Assembly: GCA_002315505.1 (NCBI GenBank)
Contig: DCGX01000023.1
Span: forward strand, 54,457-118,456
Source of the DNA: Ruminococcaceae bacterium UBA1767
GTDB lineage: Bacteria > Bacillota > Clostridia > Oscillospirales > Acutalibacteraceae
DNA: 64,000 bases
Direction of reading: 5' to 3'
The notes under the pieces are model-generated. The model searched no databases. It was given only the letters and a program-made list of their open reading frames with translations, and was not told where the DNA came from. The position numbers and the translations under genes are program-made. Below, one piece after another: positions 51,002 through 61,300 of this stretch. The stretch's first letter is position 1. Each line of letters opens with the position of its first letter.

Positions 51002-51922
51002 TTAGTCAATTGTAAATTGTTCTGCATCTGCGAACGGGTTTGATTCACCTTTAACGTCGTACCATCTCTGAGGGAAACGCTGATTCTCGTTGACCTTTGC
51101 CTGAGTTACGTCAACCTCTTCACTTTCGCCGTCACGCACAAGTCTTGCCATAAGAACAAAGCGAGCGCCTGTAAAAACAGTGTCACAGGTAGAAAGTGTA
51201 AGAATTTTATCATCTGGCTTGATATCAATGCTTTCGTTTATGAAATATGAACGTGATTTCACCTCATCAATGAAATTCATAAATACTTCATCACTCGGGA
51301 ATTTTGTTGTAAGGTAAGGGAAAATATAGTCGTTGTCCTGACTTCTTTCTGTATTTGTTATAAATGCGGCGAAAATCTTCCACTTATTGTTCTTGTAAAT
51401 TGTATTAAAGTCTATTGTCGGATATGTCTTGTAGTTGTCGATATCTGCGTAAAGTACGAGTGAGCCGAGCTGAGAGCCGTCACGCATATTGTGACCGTAA
51501 ATAATTGTGTTTGAGTCAAGGTCCTTGAGGTTGTTTCGGTAGTCAACGAACAATGTGCCGTATCGTGTTTCCTCACCTTTAAAACCGAGATAAAGATACT
51601 TTTCGTTGTCATCGGCCTGTACAACATTGTACCCTGTTTCGTCGATAGCTTCGATGTAGAGCTTTCCGACAAATTCGGGATTAATCTTCAGTAAGGCAGA
51701 ATATTTTGCCTGAATGTTTTCACTTGAAATTTCAGTTGTCTGTGTGTCGCTCTCGTTTGTAACGGATGTATCCGAATTCTGAAGAGCATAGATATACGGG
51801 TCAACGATGTAGGTTTTAATTAAAAAACCCGAGCATATAATCAAGGCGATTATTGCAAGACCGAGAATAGTTTTGCGAATTACGGTCAGTATTGATTTTT
51901 TTATTTCTCTTTTGTCAGCCAT
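51002..51922 (-). CDS. class B sortase
   Basis: 306-aa transpeptidase anchored by an N-terminal helix (TILGLAIIALIICSGFLIK). Sortase B features: Thr/Ser-rich linker, NTIIYGHNMRDGSQ (catalytic His), LTLSTCDTVFTGARF (catalytic Cys and start of the Arg segment) and VLMARLVRDGE with the catalytic Arg. Class B sortases attach NP(Q/K)TN-type proteins to peptidoglycan or assemble pili. No obvious substrate with such a motif is in this window. Second sortase of the operon, 10 bp after the AT-hook gene. Confidence 0.93.
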   Translation of the reverse strand: MADKREIKKSILTVIRKTILGLAIIALIICSGFLIKTYIVDPYIYALQNSDTSVTNESDTQTTEISSENIQAKYSALLKINPEFVGKLYIEAIDETGYNVVQADDNEKYLYLGFKGEETRYGTLFVDYRNNLKDLDSNTIIYGHNMRDGSQLGSLVLYADIDNYKTYPTIDFNTIYKNNKWKIFAAFITNTERSQDNDYIFPYLTTKFPSDEVFMNFIDEVKSRSYFINESIDIKPDDKILTLSTCDTVFTGARFVLMARLVRDGESEEVDVTQAKVNENQRFPQRWYDVKGESNPFADAEQFTID

Positions 51923-51932
51923 AGTGTCCTCC

Positions 51933-52565
51933 TCAGCGCCTGAAAATACCTTTGCGCTTTTTAGGCTTTTCGTTTATGAATGCCGACGAAACTTCAAAAT
52001 CATCTGTGCGCTTGATTCCGTCTGCGATACTGTTATCAACAAAAATCACCCTGGTGTTTGTGTTGAATTTTTCTGTTATTGAATTGGCAGGTTGCTCAAC
52101 AGGTTGAGCCTTTGGCGGACGACCTCTCTTTTTCGGAAGTTCGGCAGGTGTGACCTCGTCAACCTTAACCTTCGGAGGTCTGCCGCGTTTTTTCTTTGTT
52201 GGTTCTTCCTTTTTTTCTTCGAGCTTTATATCGCTGAAGAGCACTTTGTCATTATCGTATCTGCTTGTTGCAGTTTCAAATTTCAGCTTTATGTCCGAGG
52301 TGGTGACAGGCGTGTCAAGAACGTCATGTCTGACGGGCTTTGAGCTGACGGGTGAAGTGTGAAACGAGGAGAACTCGTTCGGATTAAAATCGTTGTTGCG
52401 AATTCTTGAATCCTCTTCAGCCGCACCGTACTTGGCTCTCAGTTTTTCAAGCGAGGTGTCCTGAATATAGTCAACAATATCATCATTTTTTGCAAATTCT
52501 TCAGCCAATGAGCCTGTATGAACAGACTGATATTTCTGCTCAGGTCTGTTGGTTGATGATGACAT
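51933..52565 (-). CDS. basic cytoplasmic protein with two AT-hooks
   Basis: 210 aa from ATG 52565 (AAAGGAG 8 bases upstream; a GTG at 52574 overlaps that site). No signal peptide or membrane helix. The N-terminal half is acidic and probably disordered. Two AT-hook motifs, TKKKRGRPPK and PKKRGRPPK (about residues 120-150), are followed by a short globular part (TRVIFVDNSIADGIKRTDDF) and a basic tail KPKKRKGIFRR. AT-hooks bind the minor groove of AT-rich DNA, so it may be a nucleoid or regulatory protein, but a role as a basic scaffold near the membrane is also possible. Between two class B sortase genes. Confidence 0.7.
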   Translation of the reverse strand: MSSSTNRPEQKYQSVHTGSLAEEFAKNDDIVDYIQDTSLEKLRAKYGAAEEDSRIRNNDFNPNEFSSFHTSPVSSKPVRHDVLDTPVTTSDIKLKFETATSRYDNDKVLFSDIKLEEKKEEPTKKKRGRPPKVKVDEVTPAELPKKRGRPPKAQPVEQPANSITEKFNTNTRVIFVDNSIADGIKRTDDFEVSSAFINEKPKKRKGIFRR

Positions 52566-52580
52566 TTTGTTCACTCCTTT

Positions 52581-53711
52581 TTACGGACGCCATTGAACGG
52601 CATTTTTATATGGATTGGTTTTGCCCTTATAATCGTAGTAAACCTGCGGTTTTCTGTAGTCGGGGTTGCTCTTTGCTTTGCTTGTGTCAACGTCAGTGCT
52701 TTCACCAGAGCGGAGAAGTCTGCCGATAACAACAAGTCGTGAATCAACTCTCTGTCCGCAAAGAGTATCATAGGTGTGGTTGCAGGTTGACAGAGTAATT
52801 ATTCTGTCGGTAGCCTTAAGGTCAACGGCTGTTGTGTATAACGCACGCTGATTAACTTGGTCAATGAAGCCTGCAAACGAGGAATCGCTCATATTCGGCT
52901 CAATATAGTTGAAAACATATCCGTTATCAGCCTTGGCACGAACTGTTGAATAAAAAGCGGTGTAAATCAGATAGGTGTATGTGCCGGAGAGAGTGGAGTA
53001 GGTGATGGTCGGGTGTGACTTGTACCACTCGATGTCCTCAAACCTGTTAACGTCATAGAAATGAGTACCTGCAGGCATATTGTGACCGTATATAATGGTG
53101 TTTTTGTTCAGTGCGGTACGTGAGCCTTTGCAATCGGCATAAGCCTGACCATAGTTTGTGTTTGTGCCGTAGAAATTACTGCGAAGATATGACTCATTTG
53201 TTTTGCCCTGAAGAACAGGAGTGTTCACGTTTGTTCCGGGAATGTAGAGCCATCCGACAACATCGTTGTTTGCGGCATATACTCTTGCGAGTTTTTTCTG
53301 TATACCTGATGGGTATGTTGTTGCCTTGAATTTCGGAGTGATGCTTGAAAACTCGTTGTATCCGTCGCTTTCGGCTGTCGAGGTGTTGCTCGGCGTTGCC
53401 GCATCGGCGAAACCGATAACCGTGAAAATGTTGCAGACAATAATTGCAGCAATCAAGGCTATACAAATCGGAGCAAAGGCCTTGCTTTTCTTGGCTGTCG
53501 GATTTTCCTGAGCTTCAGCAGACTCGGCTTTCGGCTCTGTTTTCGGCTGAGGCTTTTCGGCAGGCTGACTTATCGGTGTAGCATCAATTTTAACAGGAGA
53601 AGGCTTTACCGGCTCTTTTTTCGGAGTACGGCTCAGAGAGTCAAAGTCAGGAAAATCAAAGGCCGAATTGTAGCCCGTGGAATATTCGTTTTTCTTTTTG
53701 TTATCGTCCAT
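52581..53711 (-). CDS. class B sortase with long cytoplasmic N-terminus
   Basis: 376 aa. Residues 1-75 are Pro/Lys-rich and cytoplasmic (KKEPVKPSPVKIDATP). A helix (about 79-100, CIALIAAIIVCNIFTVIGFA) and a Thr/Ser linker lead to the sortase domain with NTIIYGHNMPAGTHF (catalytic His), IITLSTCNHTYD (Cys) and GQRVDSRLVVIGRLLR (Arg). The extended N-terminus is unusual and could contact the AT-hook protein encoded next to it (speculative). ATG 53711 lies 1 base after the CinA stop. Confidence 0.93.
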   Translation of the reverse strand: MDDNKKKNEYSTGYNSAFDFPDFDSLSRTPKKEPVKPSPVKIDATPISQPAEKPQPKTEPKAESAEAQENPTAKKSKAFAPICIALIAAIIVCNIFTVIGFADAATPSNTSTAESDGYNEFSSITPKFKATTYPSGIQKKLARVYAANNDVVGWLYIPGTNVNTPVLQGKTNESYLRSNFYGTNTNYGQAYADCKGSRTALNKNTIIYGHNMPAGTHFYDVNRFEDIEWYKSHPTITYSTLSGTYTYLIYTAFYSTVRAKADNGYVFNYIEPNMSDSSFAGFIDQVNQRALYTTAVDLKATDRIITLSTCNHTYDTLCGQRVDSRLVVIGRLLRSGESTDVDTSKAKSNPDYRKPQVYYDYKGKTNPYKNAVQWRP

Positions 53712-53712
53712 A

Positions 53713-54960
53713 TCAGTTATTCCTCAAATATTTTAATATCATATTAAAGGCGGTTGAGCCTGTAACGTATCTGTTGTAATCCCTGTCTTTTCTGCCTGTG
53801 TGAATTTCCTCGACCCACACACTGCTTTTGTCGGCAAGTGCCACGAAAACGAGTCCGACAGGCTTGTTTGTCGAATCTGAATTCGGACCTGCAATACCTG
53901 TTACCGCAACGGCAATATCGGCACCGCTGAGTCTGAGCACGCCCTGTGCCATCTGTCTTGCGACAGGCTCGCTGACAGCACCGAATTCGTTCAAGTCAGC
54001 CTCGCTGACACCTAAAACTCTGTGCTTGATTTCGTTTGCATAGGAAACAACACCGCAATCGAAAATTTCAGATGAACCCGAAATATCGGTAATTCTCTTT
54101 GAAATATATCCGCCTGTGCAGGATTCGGCTGTGGCGAGCTTCATTTTTCTGTTCTTGAGCTTTTCAACAACTGCTTCCTCAATGCAGGTGTAGTCGATTC
54201 CGTAAACATAGTCCGTAAGTCTTGAATTGATTTCTGCGAGCATCGGTTCGCACAGCTTTTCGGCCTCAGCTTCGCTGTCTGCCATAGCGGTGACACGAAG
54301 AAGTGCTTCTCCGTCCTTTGCATATGGTGCAACCGTGGGATTCGAGCTGTCAAATAAATCATTGACAAGTGTTGCCATATTTGATTCGCCTATACCGAAG
54401 GTGCGGATGTTGTGCGAAATAATTATCTTATCCGAAAATTGTCTGAGATATGGAACCGCACATTCAAAGAACATCGGCTTCAGCTCTCTCGGCGGACCGG
54501 GAAGAATTAAAATATGAGTGCCGTCTTTTTCCATTGCAAGGCCGGGAGCAGTGCCGTTGTTGTTTTCGAAAATAACACAATCAACGGGAAGCATTGCCTG
54601 CTTGAGATTGTTTTCGGTCATCTCACGATTCTTGCTTTTGAAATAATTTTCGATTTTTTCTGCGCTCGGCTTGTGAAGGATAAGCTCTTTTCTGAAAAAT
54701 GAGCAACAGACTTCCTTTGTGATGTCGTCGGGAGTAGGGCCTAAGCCACCCGAAAGAATAATGATGTCGCTTCTCTCTGATGCTTCTGTGAGCAAATCGG
54801 TAAGTCGCTTAGCGTTGTCACCGACAGTGCTCTGATGAAGGACACTTAAGCCGAGCTTTGCCAGCTCCTGTGAGAGGAACTGTGCATCTGTATTGAGAAT
54901 GTCGCCGAGGAGAATTTCCGTGCCGACGCTGATAATTTCGCAAGTTGCCAAATTACTCAC
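53713..54960 (-). CDS. cinA: CinA, NMN amidohydrolase/damage-inducible protein
   Basis: 415 aa, usual length. N-terminal MoCF-like domain (EIISVGTEILLGDILNTDA, ILSGGLGPTPDDITKE, ILPGPPRELKP) and C-terminal CinA amidase domain with ATAESCTGGYISKRI, VTGIAGPNSDS and VGLVFVALADK. CinA recycles NMN in pyridine nucleotide metabolism and is linked to competence and DNA damage in some species. GTG 54960 overlaps the ThiI gene by 8 bp; TTG 54951 after AGGTGAG would give MATCEIISVGTEIL and is equally plausible. Confidence 0.93.
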   Translation of the reverse strand: MSNLATCEIISVGTEILLGDILNTDAQFLSQELAKLGLSVLHQSTVGDNAKRLTDLLTEASERSDIIILSGGLGPTPDDITKEVCCSFFRKELILHKPSAEKIENYFKSKNREMTENNLKQAMLPVDCVIFENNNGTAPGLAMEKDGTHILILPGPPRELKPMFFECAVPYLRQFSDKIIISHNIRTFGIGESNMATLVNDLFDSSNPTVAPYAKDGEALLRVTAMADSEAEAEKLCEPMLAEINSRLTDYVYGIDYTCIEEAVVEKLKNRKMKLATAESCTGGYISKRITDISGSSEIFDCGVVSYANEIKHRVLGVSEADLNEFGAVSEPVARQMAQGVLRLSGADIAVAVTGIAGPNSDSTNKPVGLVFVALADKSSVWVEEIHTGRKDRDYNRYVTGSTAFNMILKYLRNN

Positions 54961-56131
54961 CTGTTATTGTTAAAAATTTAGTTTCTGCCAGTGCTTCTTC
55001 GACGAGAGCGTTAATGTCGAGAGCTTTTTCAGCTTCTTCAAGCTGCCATATCTGCGGCTTTGTGCGTGGATGCTTCGGTGTAAATACAGTACAGCAATCC
55101 TCGTATGGCTGAATTGAGGTTTCGAATGTGCCGATTTTTCTCGCACGTTCAATAACCTCGTCCTTGTCCATTCCGACAAGCGGACGGAAAATCGGAAGAC
55201 TTTCAACAACAGCCTCGGTACAGTTCATTGCCTGCATAGTCTGACTTGCAACCTGACCTACGCTTTCGCCCGTAATCAATGCACCGCAACCGTTTTTCTT
55301 TGCGATAGCTTCGCTGCATCGCATCATAAACCGACGCATAACGAGGGTGAATAAATCCTCGGGACACTTGTCCTTGATTTCCTCCTGGATATGTGTGAAT
55401 GGCACAACGTACAGTGGAATTTCACCGCTGTATTTTGATACCTGTTTAAGCAGGGAATGAACCTTCATTTCTGCACGAACGCTTGTGTACGGAGGAGAAG
55501 CAAAATGGATTCCGACGAGCTTGAGTCCTCGTCTTGCCATCATCCATGCGGCAACAGGGCTGTCAATTCCGCCCGAAATTAGGATAGCGGCTTGTCCTGC
55601 CGTGCCGACGGGCATACCGCCTGCGCCTTTGACCTGATTGCCGTGAATGTAAGCGAATTTATCTCTGATTTCAACATTGACAATGAGCTCGGGATTGTGA
55701 ACATCAACTGTCAGATGCGGATATTTTTCAAGTATAGCACCGCCGACCTCCATACAAATCTGCGGAGAGTTGAACGGGAATTTCTTGTCCGAGCGCTTAG
55801 CCTCAACCTTGAAGGTCTTAGCCATAATAAGCTCATCACGAAGGTAATCGCAAGCGGCAGGCAGTATTTCGTTCATATCTTTTTCAACTGCCGCACAACG
55901 GGATATGCCTGCAATACCGAAAATCTTCAGAATTCTGCGGAATGCCTCGTCAAGGTCAACTCTTTCGTCAATCGGTTCAACGATAATTGTCGATTGTGAA
56001 TTTGTGTAGCGGATTTTTCCGAGATCGTGAAGACGGAATTTCATATTTTTAACGAGCTGATTTTCAAAGGTGTGTCTGTTAAGACCCTTGAGTGCAAGCT
56101 CACCGTTTTTAAGCAGAATAATTTCCTTCAT
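54953..56131 (-). CDS. thiI: tRNA 4-thiouridine synthetase ThiI
   Basis: 392 aa: ferredoxin-like and THUMP RNA-binding domains (1-165) and a PP-loop ATPase (AAILISGGIDSPVAAWMM, residues about 178-195). No C-terminal rhodanese domain, as usual in Firmicutes, where sulfur comes from a dedicated cysteine desulfurase. The gene upstream encodes one. Makes s4U at tRNA position 8 and may supply thiamine sulfur. Confidence 0.95.
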   Translation of the reverse strand: MKEIILLKNGELALKGLNRHTFENQLVKNMKFRLHDLGKIRYTNSQSTIIVEPIDERVDLDEAFRRILKIFGIAGISRCAAVEKDMNEILPAACDYLRDELIMAKTFKVEAKRSDKKFPFNSPQICMEVGGAILEKYPHLTVDVHNPELIVNVEIRDKFAYIHGNQVKGAGGMPVGTAGQAAILISGGIDSPVAAWMMARRGLKLVGIHFASPPYTSVRAEMKVHSLLKQVSKYSGEIPLYVVPFTHIQEEIKDKCPEDLFTLVMRRFMMRCSEAIAKKNGCGALITGESVGQVASQTMQAMNCTEAVVESLPIFRPLVGMDKDEVIERARKIGTFETSIQPYEDCCTVFTPKHPRTKPQIWQLEEAEKALDINALVEEALAETKFLTITGE

Positions 56132-56149
56132 TTTGTACTTAACCTCAAA

Positions 56150-57286
56150 TTATTTTAATTTACGCATAGTTTTCTGAGCATTCACGATTCCGAAAAGAAG
56201 GTAGTCGATTTCTTCCCGTGTTGTTCTGTGTGAAATGCTTATACGAATAGCTGTGTTGGCTCTGTCCTCGCTGAGATTCATTGCACGAAGGACCTTGCTC
56301 TTGTGACCCTTTGCACAGGCTGAGCCGCTTGAAACATAAATTCCCATTTCCGAAAGATAGTTTAACATAACCTCTGACGGAATACCGAGAACTGAAATAT
56401 TCGTCACATACGGCAGGGCATTTTTAGGTGAATTGATAACGATGCTGTCCATCGCCGAGAGCTTTGACACCATATAATCACGAAGTGCCGTTGCGTGAGA
56501 AAGACTTTCACGATAGTCGGGGATGACTGATGCCGCACCGCCGAAGCCTGCTATTGCGGGCATTGGCTCTGTGCCGGGACGGATTTTATTTTCCTGCAAG
56601 CCTCCCATATTGTGCTGAGCTAAGCGAGTGCCTTTTTTTATGAATAAAGCACCTGCACCCTTCGGACCGTGAATTTTGTGCGAGCTTATCGACATAAGGT
56701 CAACACCCATATTGTAGGGCTTCAGCTGAATTTTGCCGAAGGCCTGAACAGCATCGCAGTGAATAATCGCATTGCCTGCACCTGCGTGAGTGACGGCTTT
56801 TCTTGCAAATTCGACGGGCTGAACGGAGCCGATTTCGTTGTTGACGAGCATCATACTGATGAGAACAACTGACGGATTGACAGCGGCGAAAAGCTGACGC
56901 TCGTCAATAACACCGTTTTCACCGACACGAAGTCGGATAACGTCAAAGCCCTGTGCTTCAAGGGATTTTATCGGCTCTTCAACGCTCGAGTGCTCAATGG
57001 ATGTTGTAATGATGCGGCTGCCCCTGCGCTTCATCGCATTTGCCGCACCGAAAATTGCGATATTGTTGCTTTCCGTACCGCCCGAAGTGAAAACAATTTC
57101 GTCGGTTTCGCAGGAAAGCCTGTTTGCGATAATCTGTCTTGATTCCTCAAGAAGCTGAGAAGCGGCGATGCCGTTTGCGTGGAGGGAGGAAGGATTGCCC
57201 CAACAGTTCTTCAAAGCATAGTTCATCTTGTCAATCGCTTCATTGCAAAGCGGTGTTGTAGCACTGTTATCAAGATATGCTTCCAT
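56150..57286 (-). CDS. cysteine desulfurase (NifS/IscS family, ThiI partner)
   Basis: 378 aa. PLP-dependent enzyme releasing persulfide sulfur from cysteine. Start ATG 57286 has GGAGG 8 bases upstream; the frame's TTG 57301 overlaps that site. Motifs: AYLDNSATTPL at the start, FTSGGTESNNIAI, SISSHKIHGPKGAGALFI with the PLP Lys, and YVSSGSACAKGHKSKV with the active-site Cys. It is directly followed by thiI (18 bp), the NifZ-ThiI arrangement of Firmicutes, so its main job is probably tRNA thiolation. Confidence 0.94.
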   Translation of the reverse strand: MEAYLDNSATTPLCNEAIDKMNYALKNCWGNPSSLHANGIAASQLLEESRQIIANRLSCETDEIVFTSGGTESNNIAIFGAANAMKRRGSRIITTSIEHSSVEEPIKSLEAQGFDVIRLRVGENGVIDERQLFAAVNPSVVLISMMLVNNEIGSVQPVEFARKAVTHAGAGNAIIHCDAVQAFGKIQLKPYNMGVDLMSISSHKIHGPKGAGALFIKKGTRLAQHNMGGLQENKIRPGTEPMPAIAGFGGAASVIPDYRESLSHATALRDYMVSKLSAMDSIVINSPKNALPYVTNISVLGIPSEVMLNYLSEMGIYVSSGSACAKGHKSKVLRAMNLSEDRANTAIRISISHRTTREEIDYLLFGIVNAQKTMRKLK

Positions 57287-57434
57287 AGTTTCTGCCTCCA
57301 AACGACATTAATCCGATATTAACTTTTATATTATACAACAATATTCATCTACTTTCAATATTTTTATAGTTTTATATTTTAACAAATAATGAATTTTTAC
57401 GTCCATTGTATAATATGCCGTAACAAATGGAAAA

Positions 57435-57460
57435 GAGCCTATTTCACGTGAAATAAGCTC
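57435..57460 (-). terminator. terminator of the GT32-like gene
   Basis: On the minus strand GAGCTTATTTCA pairs with TGAAATAGGCTC (12 bp, one G-U) around CG, followed by TTTTCC. It lies 15 bp after the gene. The same bases contain the palindrome listed at 57440. Confidence 0.7.
57440..57455. promoter_or_regulatory. parS/Noc-box-like palindrome
   Basis: Perfect 16-bp palindrome TATTTCACGTGAAATA. It differs from the ParB site TGTTTCACGTGAAACA only in positions 2 and 15, which instead match the Noc box TATTTCCCGGGAAATA. It may simply be the terminator stem. Confidence 0.3.
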
Positions 57461-57475
57461 AGTAAATTTTAATGA

Positions 57476-58150
57476 TTATTTTTTGAAAATCCGATGAAAC
57501 GGCTTGCTGAAAAATGAACGGATGTGCTGTTTTTTCGACATCCAGCTACCTGCATACCAGTGAATTGAAACAGTGTTTTCCGTCTTTTTGAGAACACCTG
57601 TCGTACTTCCGTACGGATTGAAATAATCAATCGGTAAAATTAATGCATCGGCAACTGTTTGCTCTTTTCCGTCGAGGATTAATCCGAGCTTCAGCAAAGC
57701 ATCTGTGTTGAGCCTCGGGCAGGTGATAACACCGTGCTTTCCATCGAGGAGCGGAGTGTATTCGTCGAGCATTGCCCTGACGGTTTTACTGTGAGCGACA
57801 GAGCCGAAGCCGAGCCCTGTCTGCACATAATCGGGTGTTTCAAAGCCGAAATATGCCTCATTTTTCAGAAGAAAATCAATTGGCTTTATCAGCTCAACAT
57901 CAGTATCAAAATAAATTCCGCCGTTTTCCTCAATTATGAGAAGTCGTGCAAAATCACTGAGGAAGGCATACTTTTTTTCGGCAAGACACATACGTGTGTA
58001 GCCGTTCATATTCACGTCGAAATTCTGCTCATTCCATTCGATTATTTCATAATCGGGACAGAATTTTTTCCAGCTTTCTATACACTTTTGAACCTTGGCA
58101 GGCTTTTCACCGTTACCAAACCAGCAGTAATGAATTTTCTTAGGAATCAT
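57476..58150 (-). CDS. GT32-like glycosyltransferase (DXD sugar-binding domain)
   Basis: 224 aa. Begins MIPKKIHYCWFGNGEKP, the typical start of OCH1/capsule-type transferases. FLSDFARLLIIEENGGIYFD contains the first Asp of the metal-binding DTD (YFDTDVEL, about residues 80-87), and the end has VSIHWYAGSW. It is cytoplasmic or peripheral, ends in a basic tail FHRIFKK, and probably adds a hexose to a capsule or glycolipid. Divergent from the giant dockerin gene. Confidence 0.85.
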   Translation of the reverse strand: MIPKKIHYCWFGNGEKPAKVQKCIESWKKFCPDYEIIEWNEQNFDVNMNGYTRMCLAEKKYAFLSDFARLLIIEENGGIYFDTDVELIKPIDFLLKNEAYFGFETPDYVQTGLGFGSVAHSKTVRAMLDEYTPLLDGKHGVITCPRLNTDALLKLGLILDGKEQTVADALILPIDYFNPYGSTTGVLKKTENTVSIHWYAGSWMSKKQHIRSFFSKPFHRIFKK

Positions 58151-58244
58151 ATTATCACCGATGTAATTATATCATATTATCAAAGCTCTTGTAAAGTTTG
58201 TAAAAGTGAACAATTTTCGGGTGCTATTATTGTATATAGTTCTC

Positions 58245-58273
58245 TTGTAATTTTAAAAAAAATCCGATATAAT
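58245..58273 (+). promoter_or_regulatory. promoter of the giant dockerin gene
   Basis: TTGTAA (58245-58250), 17-bp spacer, TATAAT (58268-58273), then GGAAGTGAT and ATG 58309. Confidence 0.6.
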
Positions 58274-58308
58274 ATAAACGGAAAAATATATACTTCGGAA
58301 GTGATTTT

Positions 58309-61300
58309 ATGAAGAGGAAAGTTCTTTCGATTTTATTAAGTATAATATTAGTAATGTGCTCTGTTGTTCCGTGTTTTACCGCTGTAAATGCGGCATCATG
58401 GAATGGCGGAATGACTGCGCCCTCAAGTGCTGATGGCGTGTATCAGATTGCTACAGCGGAGAATCTTGCGTGGTTTGCGAATGAAGTCAATAACGGTTCA
58501 CAGACAATCAGCGGAAAACTGACAGCGGATATTCAGCTTAATTCCGATTACGCATGGACACCTGTCGGCAACGAAACATATCCGTTCAAGGGTACTTTTG
58601 ACGGTGACGGATATACTATCAGCGATATGAAGGTTGATTCAACCGGCGATTATCAGGGTCTGTTCGGAAAAATCGAGCTTGATGCACCGATTTTCGATGA
58701 GGAAAGCACAGAGGCCTACAGTGTCGATGTCGACACAATTATGCATAATTCAGCCGTTGCGGTTAAGAATGTCATTATTACGAATTCAACGGTTTCGGGC
58801 AATCAGAATGTCGGTGGTATAGTCGGCTGCTGCGAGGAAGCAACAATAGAGAACTGTTCATTTTCGGGCAGTGTTACGGGTACGGCAAACAGTGTCGGCG
58901 GTATTGTCGGCTGGGCGGCAAGTGACTGCGTTGTGACCGAGTGCGTTTCTTCGGGTACTGTTGTCGGAAATCAGAGGACAGGTGCCATTGCAGGCTTTGC
59001 AAACGGAAATGCCGTTATTACAAAGTCATACAGTAATGCCGCTGTCACAGGCACTACAAATGTCGGCGGTCTTGTCGGCACCTTGTCTGCGGCATATTTT
59101 GAGGGTTGCTTCTTCCTCGGCTCAGTTACTGCAACAGGTAAGGCAGGCGGTCTTGTCGGCTATTCTGCTTTCGGAAATATGAAAAGTGCGTACGCAATTG
59201 CTCCGATAATCAGCACGGGCACATTGCTCGGCGGTGCGGTCGGAACTAAATACGGCGGTACATACAGCGGAATTTACTATTGCTATGAAACCTCGGGTGT
59301 TGATGGTGATGTCGGAATCGGACGAACACTTGCACAAATGAAGCAATCTGACTTTGTAAAGGAAGTCAATTCCGCAAAATTATTTTTCTGCTATGACTAT
59401 ACCGAAATCAATAACGGATATCCCGTTCTGACATGGATGCTGTCGAAGGATGTATGGCTCGGTGAGATGAGTATGCCTCAGAAGAATTCGTCGGGCACAT
59501 ATCTTATTTCAAAGCCGTCCGAGCTTGCATGGTTTGCGGCTCTTGTCAATGGAACCTTGACGGACTACGATGCCGTTCCGTCGGCAAATGCGACGGTTAC
59601 TGACAATCTTCTTTTTAATATTGATGCTTTCGGCACAGCCTTTGAGCGAGTTGAATGGACACCTATCGGCACAGCGGACAATCCGTACACAGGAACATTC
59701 AACGGCGGCGGATATAATATTGCAGGTCTGTACACTACAACCTCGATGAACAGCGGAACAAATGTTGGCCTGTTCGGCTATGTCGGCACAGGCAGTATTT
59801 CAGATACGGTGGTCATTGACGGCAACATCAACGGAATTACAAATGTAGGCGGTATTGTCGGAAATCTTGTCGGCGGTACAGTAACTATGAGCTGCTTCAA
59901 CGGAACTGTTACGGGCGATAAGGCGGTCGGCGGTGTGGTCGGATTTATTTCGTCAAGCACAAGTAATATCGTGAACAGCTGTGCTCTCGGTAAAATTGTC
60001 GGCACAAAGCTGAGTGGTGCGGCTTATGCACAAAATGTCGGCGGTGTGGTTGGCTATAACAATCGTGCCACTGTTGATAAATGCTTCTCATATGCAAAAA
60101 TTGATGCCCCGTATTCACGATATGTCGGCGGAATTATCGGCAACAGTGCCGCAGGTATTCTCACAAACAGCTACAACACATCTTCGTCTGTGGTCGGCGG
60201 TACAACCGTCGGCGGAATCATCGGCTATAATAATAACGGAACGGCAAGGAGCTGTTACACCTCGGGCAAGGTTTCTGGCAGTTCACAGTGCGGTATAGCC
60301 TTCGGACTTGTTTCGGGTACGAATACCACGTATTGCTCCTATGATGATTCCTATGTAACGATTTCCAATACCGTTACAGGAGCAACTGCAAAAACCCCGA
60401 CACAGATGACAGGCTCAGATTCGATTTATAACACGGGCTTTTACTCTTCCTATGAGTTCAAAGCAACCGCTGACGATACGTATTTCTATTACTATCCGCA
60501 AATCACCTCAATGTACAATTCGTCGTTGGATGCAATCAGCAATGCTTCTGTGGAAAGTGTTCGACGTGTTCAGGAAAAGTATCACGCACGTGTACAGCTC
60601 GACGGCAGAACGGATACATATTACGAAACTCTCGGTGAGGCATTCGACTATGCAATGTCAATGCATTCATCAATTCTGCCGATGGTTTATCTTGTTCGTG
60701 ATACGGAAATGAATAGCACAATCACGGTAACGGGGGATGTCGGATTTTTCGGCACGGACGGAGTTGTTCTCACAAGAGCAACTGATTTCACATCGCCTTT
60801 GTTTATTGTAAACGGCGGTGCGTTGACAATCGGCTCATCGACCTACGGCACAGATGATAACAACAGCCTTTATATTGACGGCAATGAGGTTGCAGGTGCA
60901 AATTCGGGTATAGAGGTTAATGAGGATTCAACCCTGAATATCGAAAAAGGTGTGAATTTCTCGGGCTTCAGAACAATTGATAATGCGTCTGCTCCTGTTG
61001 CAGGTGCAGTGATTAAGAATGTCGGCACTGTAAATATCGCAGGCGGTGAGTTCACCGACAATATCGGTAAATCCGTCGGCGGTGTGGTATATAACTACGA
61101 GGGAAATGTTTATATCAGCGGCGGATATTTCCACAACAACGAAGGCAAGCAGGGCGGTGTTGCGTATAACAACAACGGTCATATGGAAATAACAGGCGGA
61201 AACTTTGAGTATAATAACGGCGGAGTTTACGGTGGAGTTGTTTCCACAAACGGACTTTATGCAGAAACCTATATCGGCGGCAGTGTGACAGCGAATTATA

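Noticed and set aside
52092..52362. Plus-strand frames opposite the AT-hook gene
   Set aside because: No ribosome site, and the minus-strand gene fits the operon spacing on both sides.
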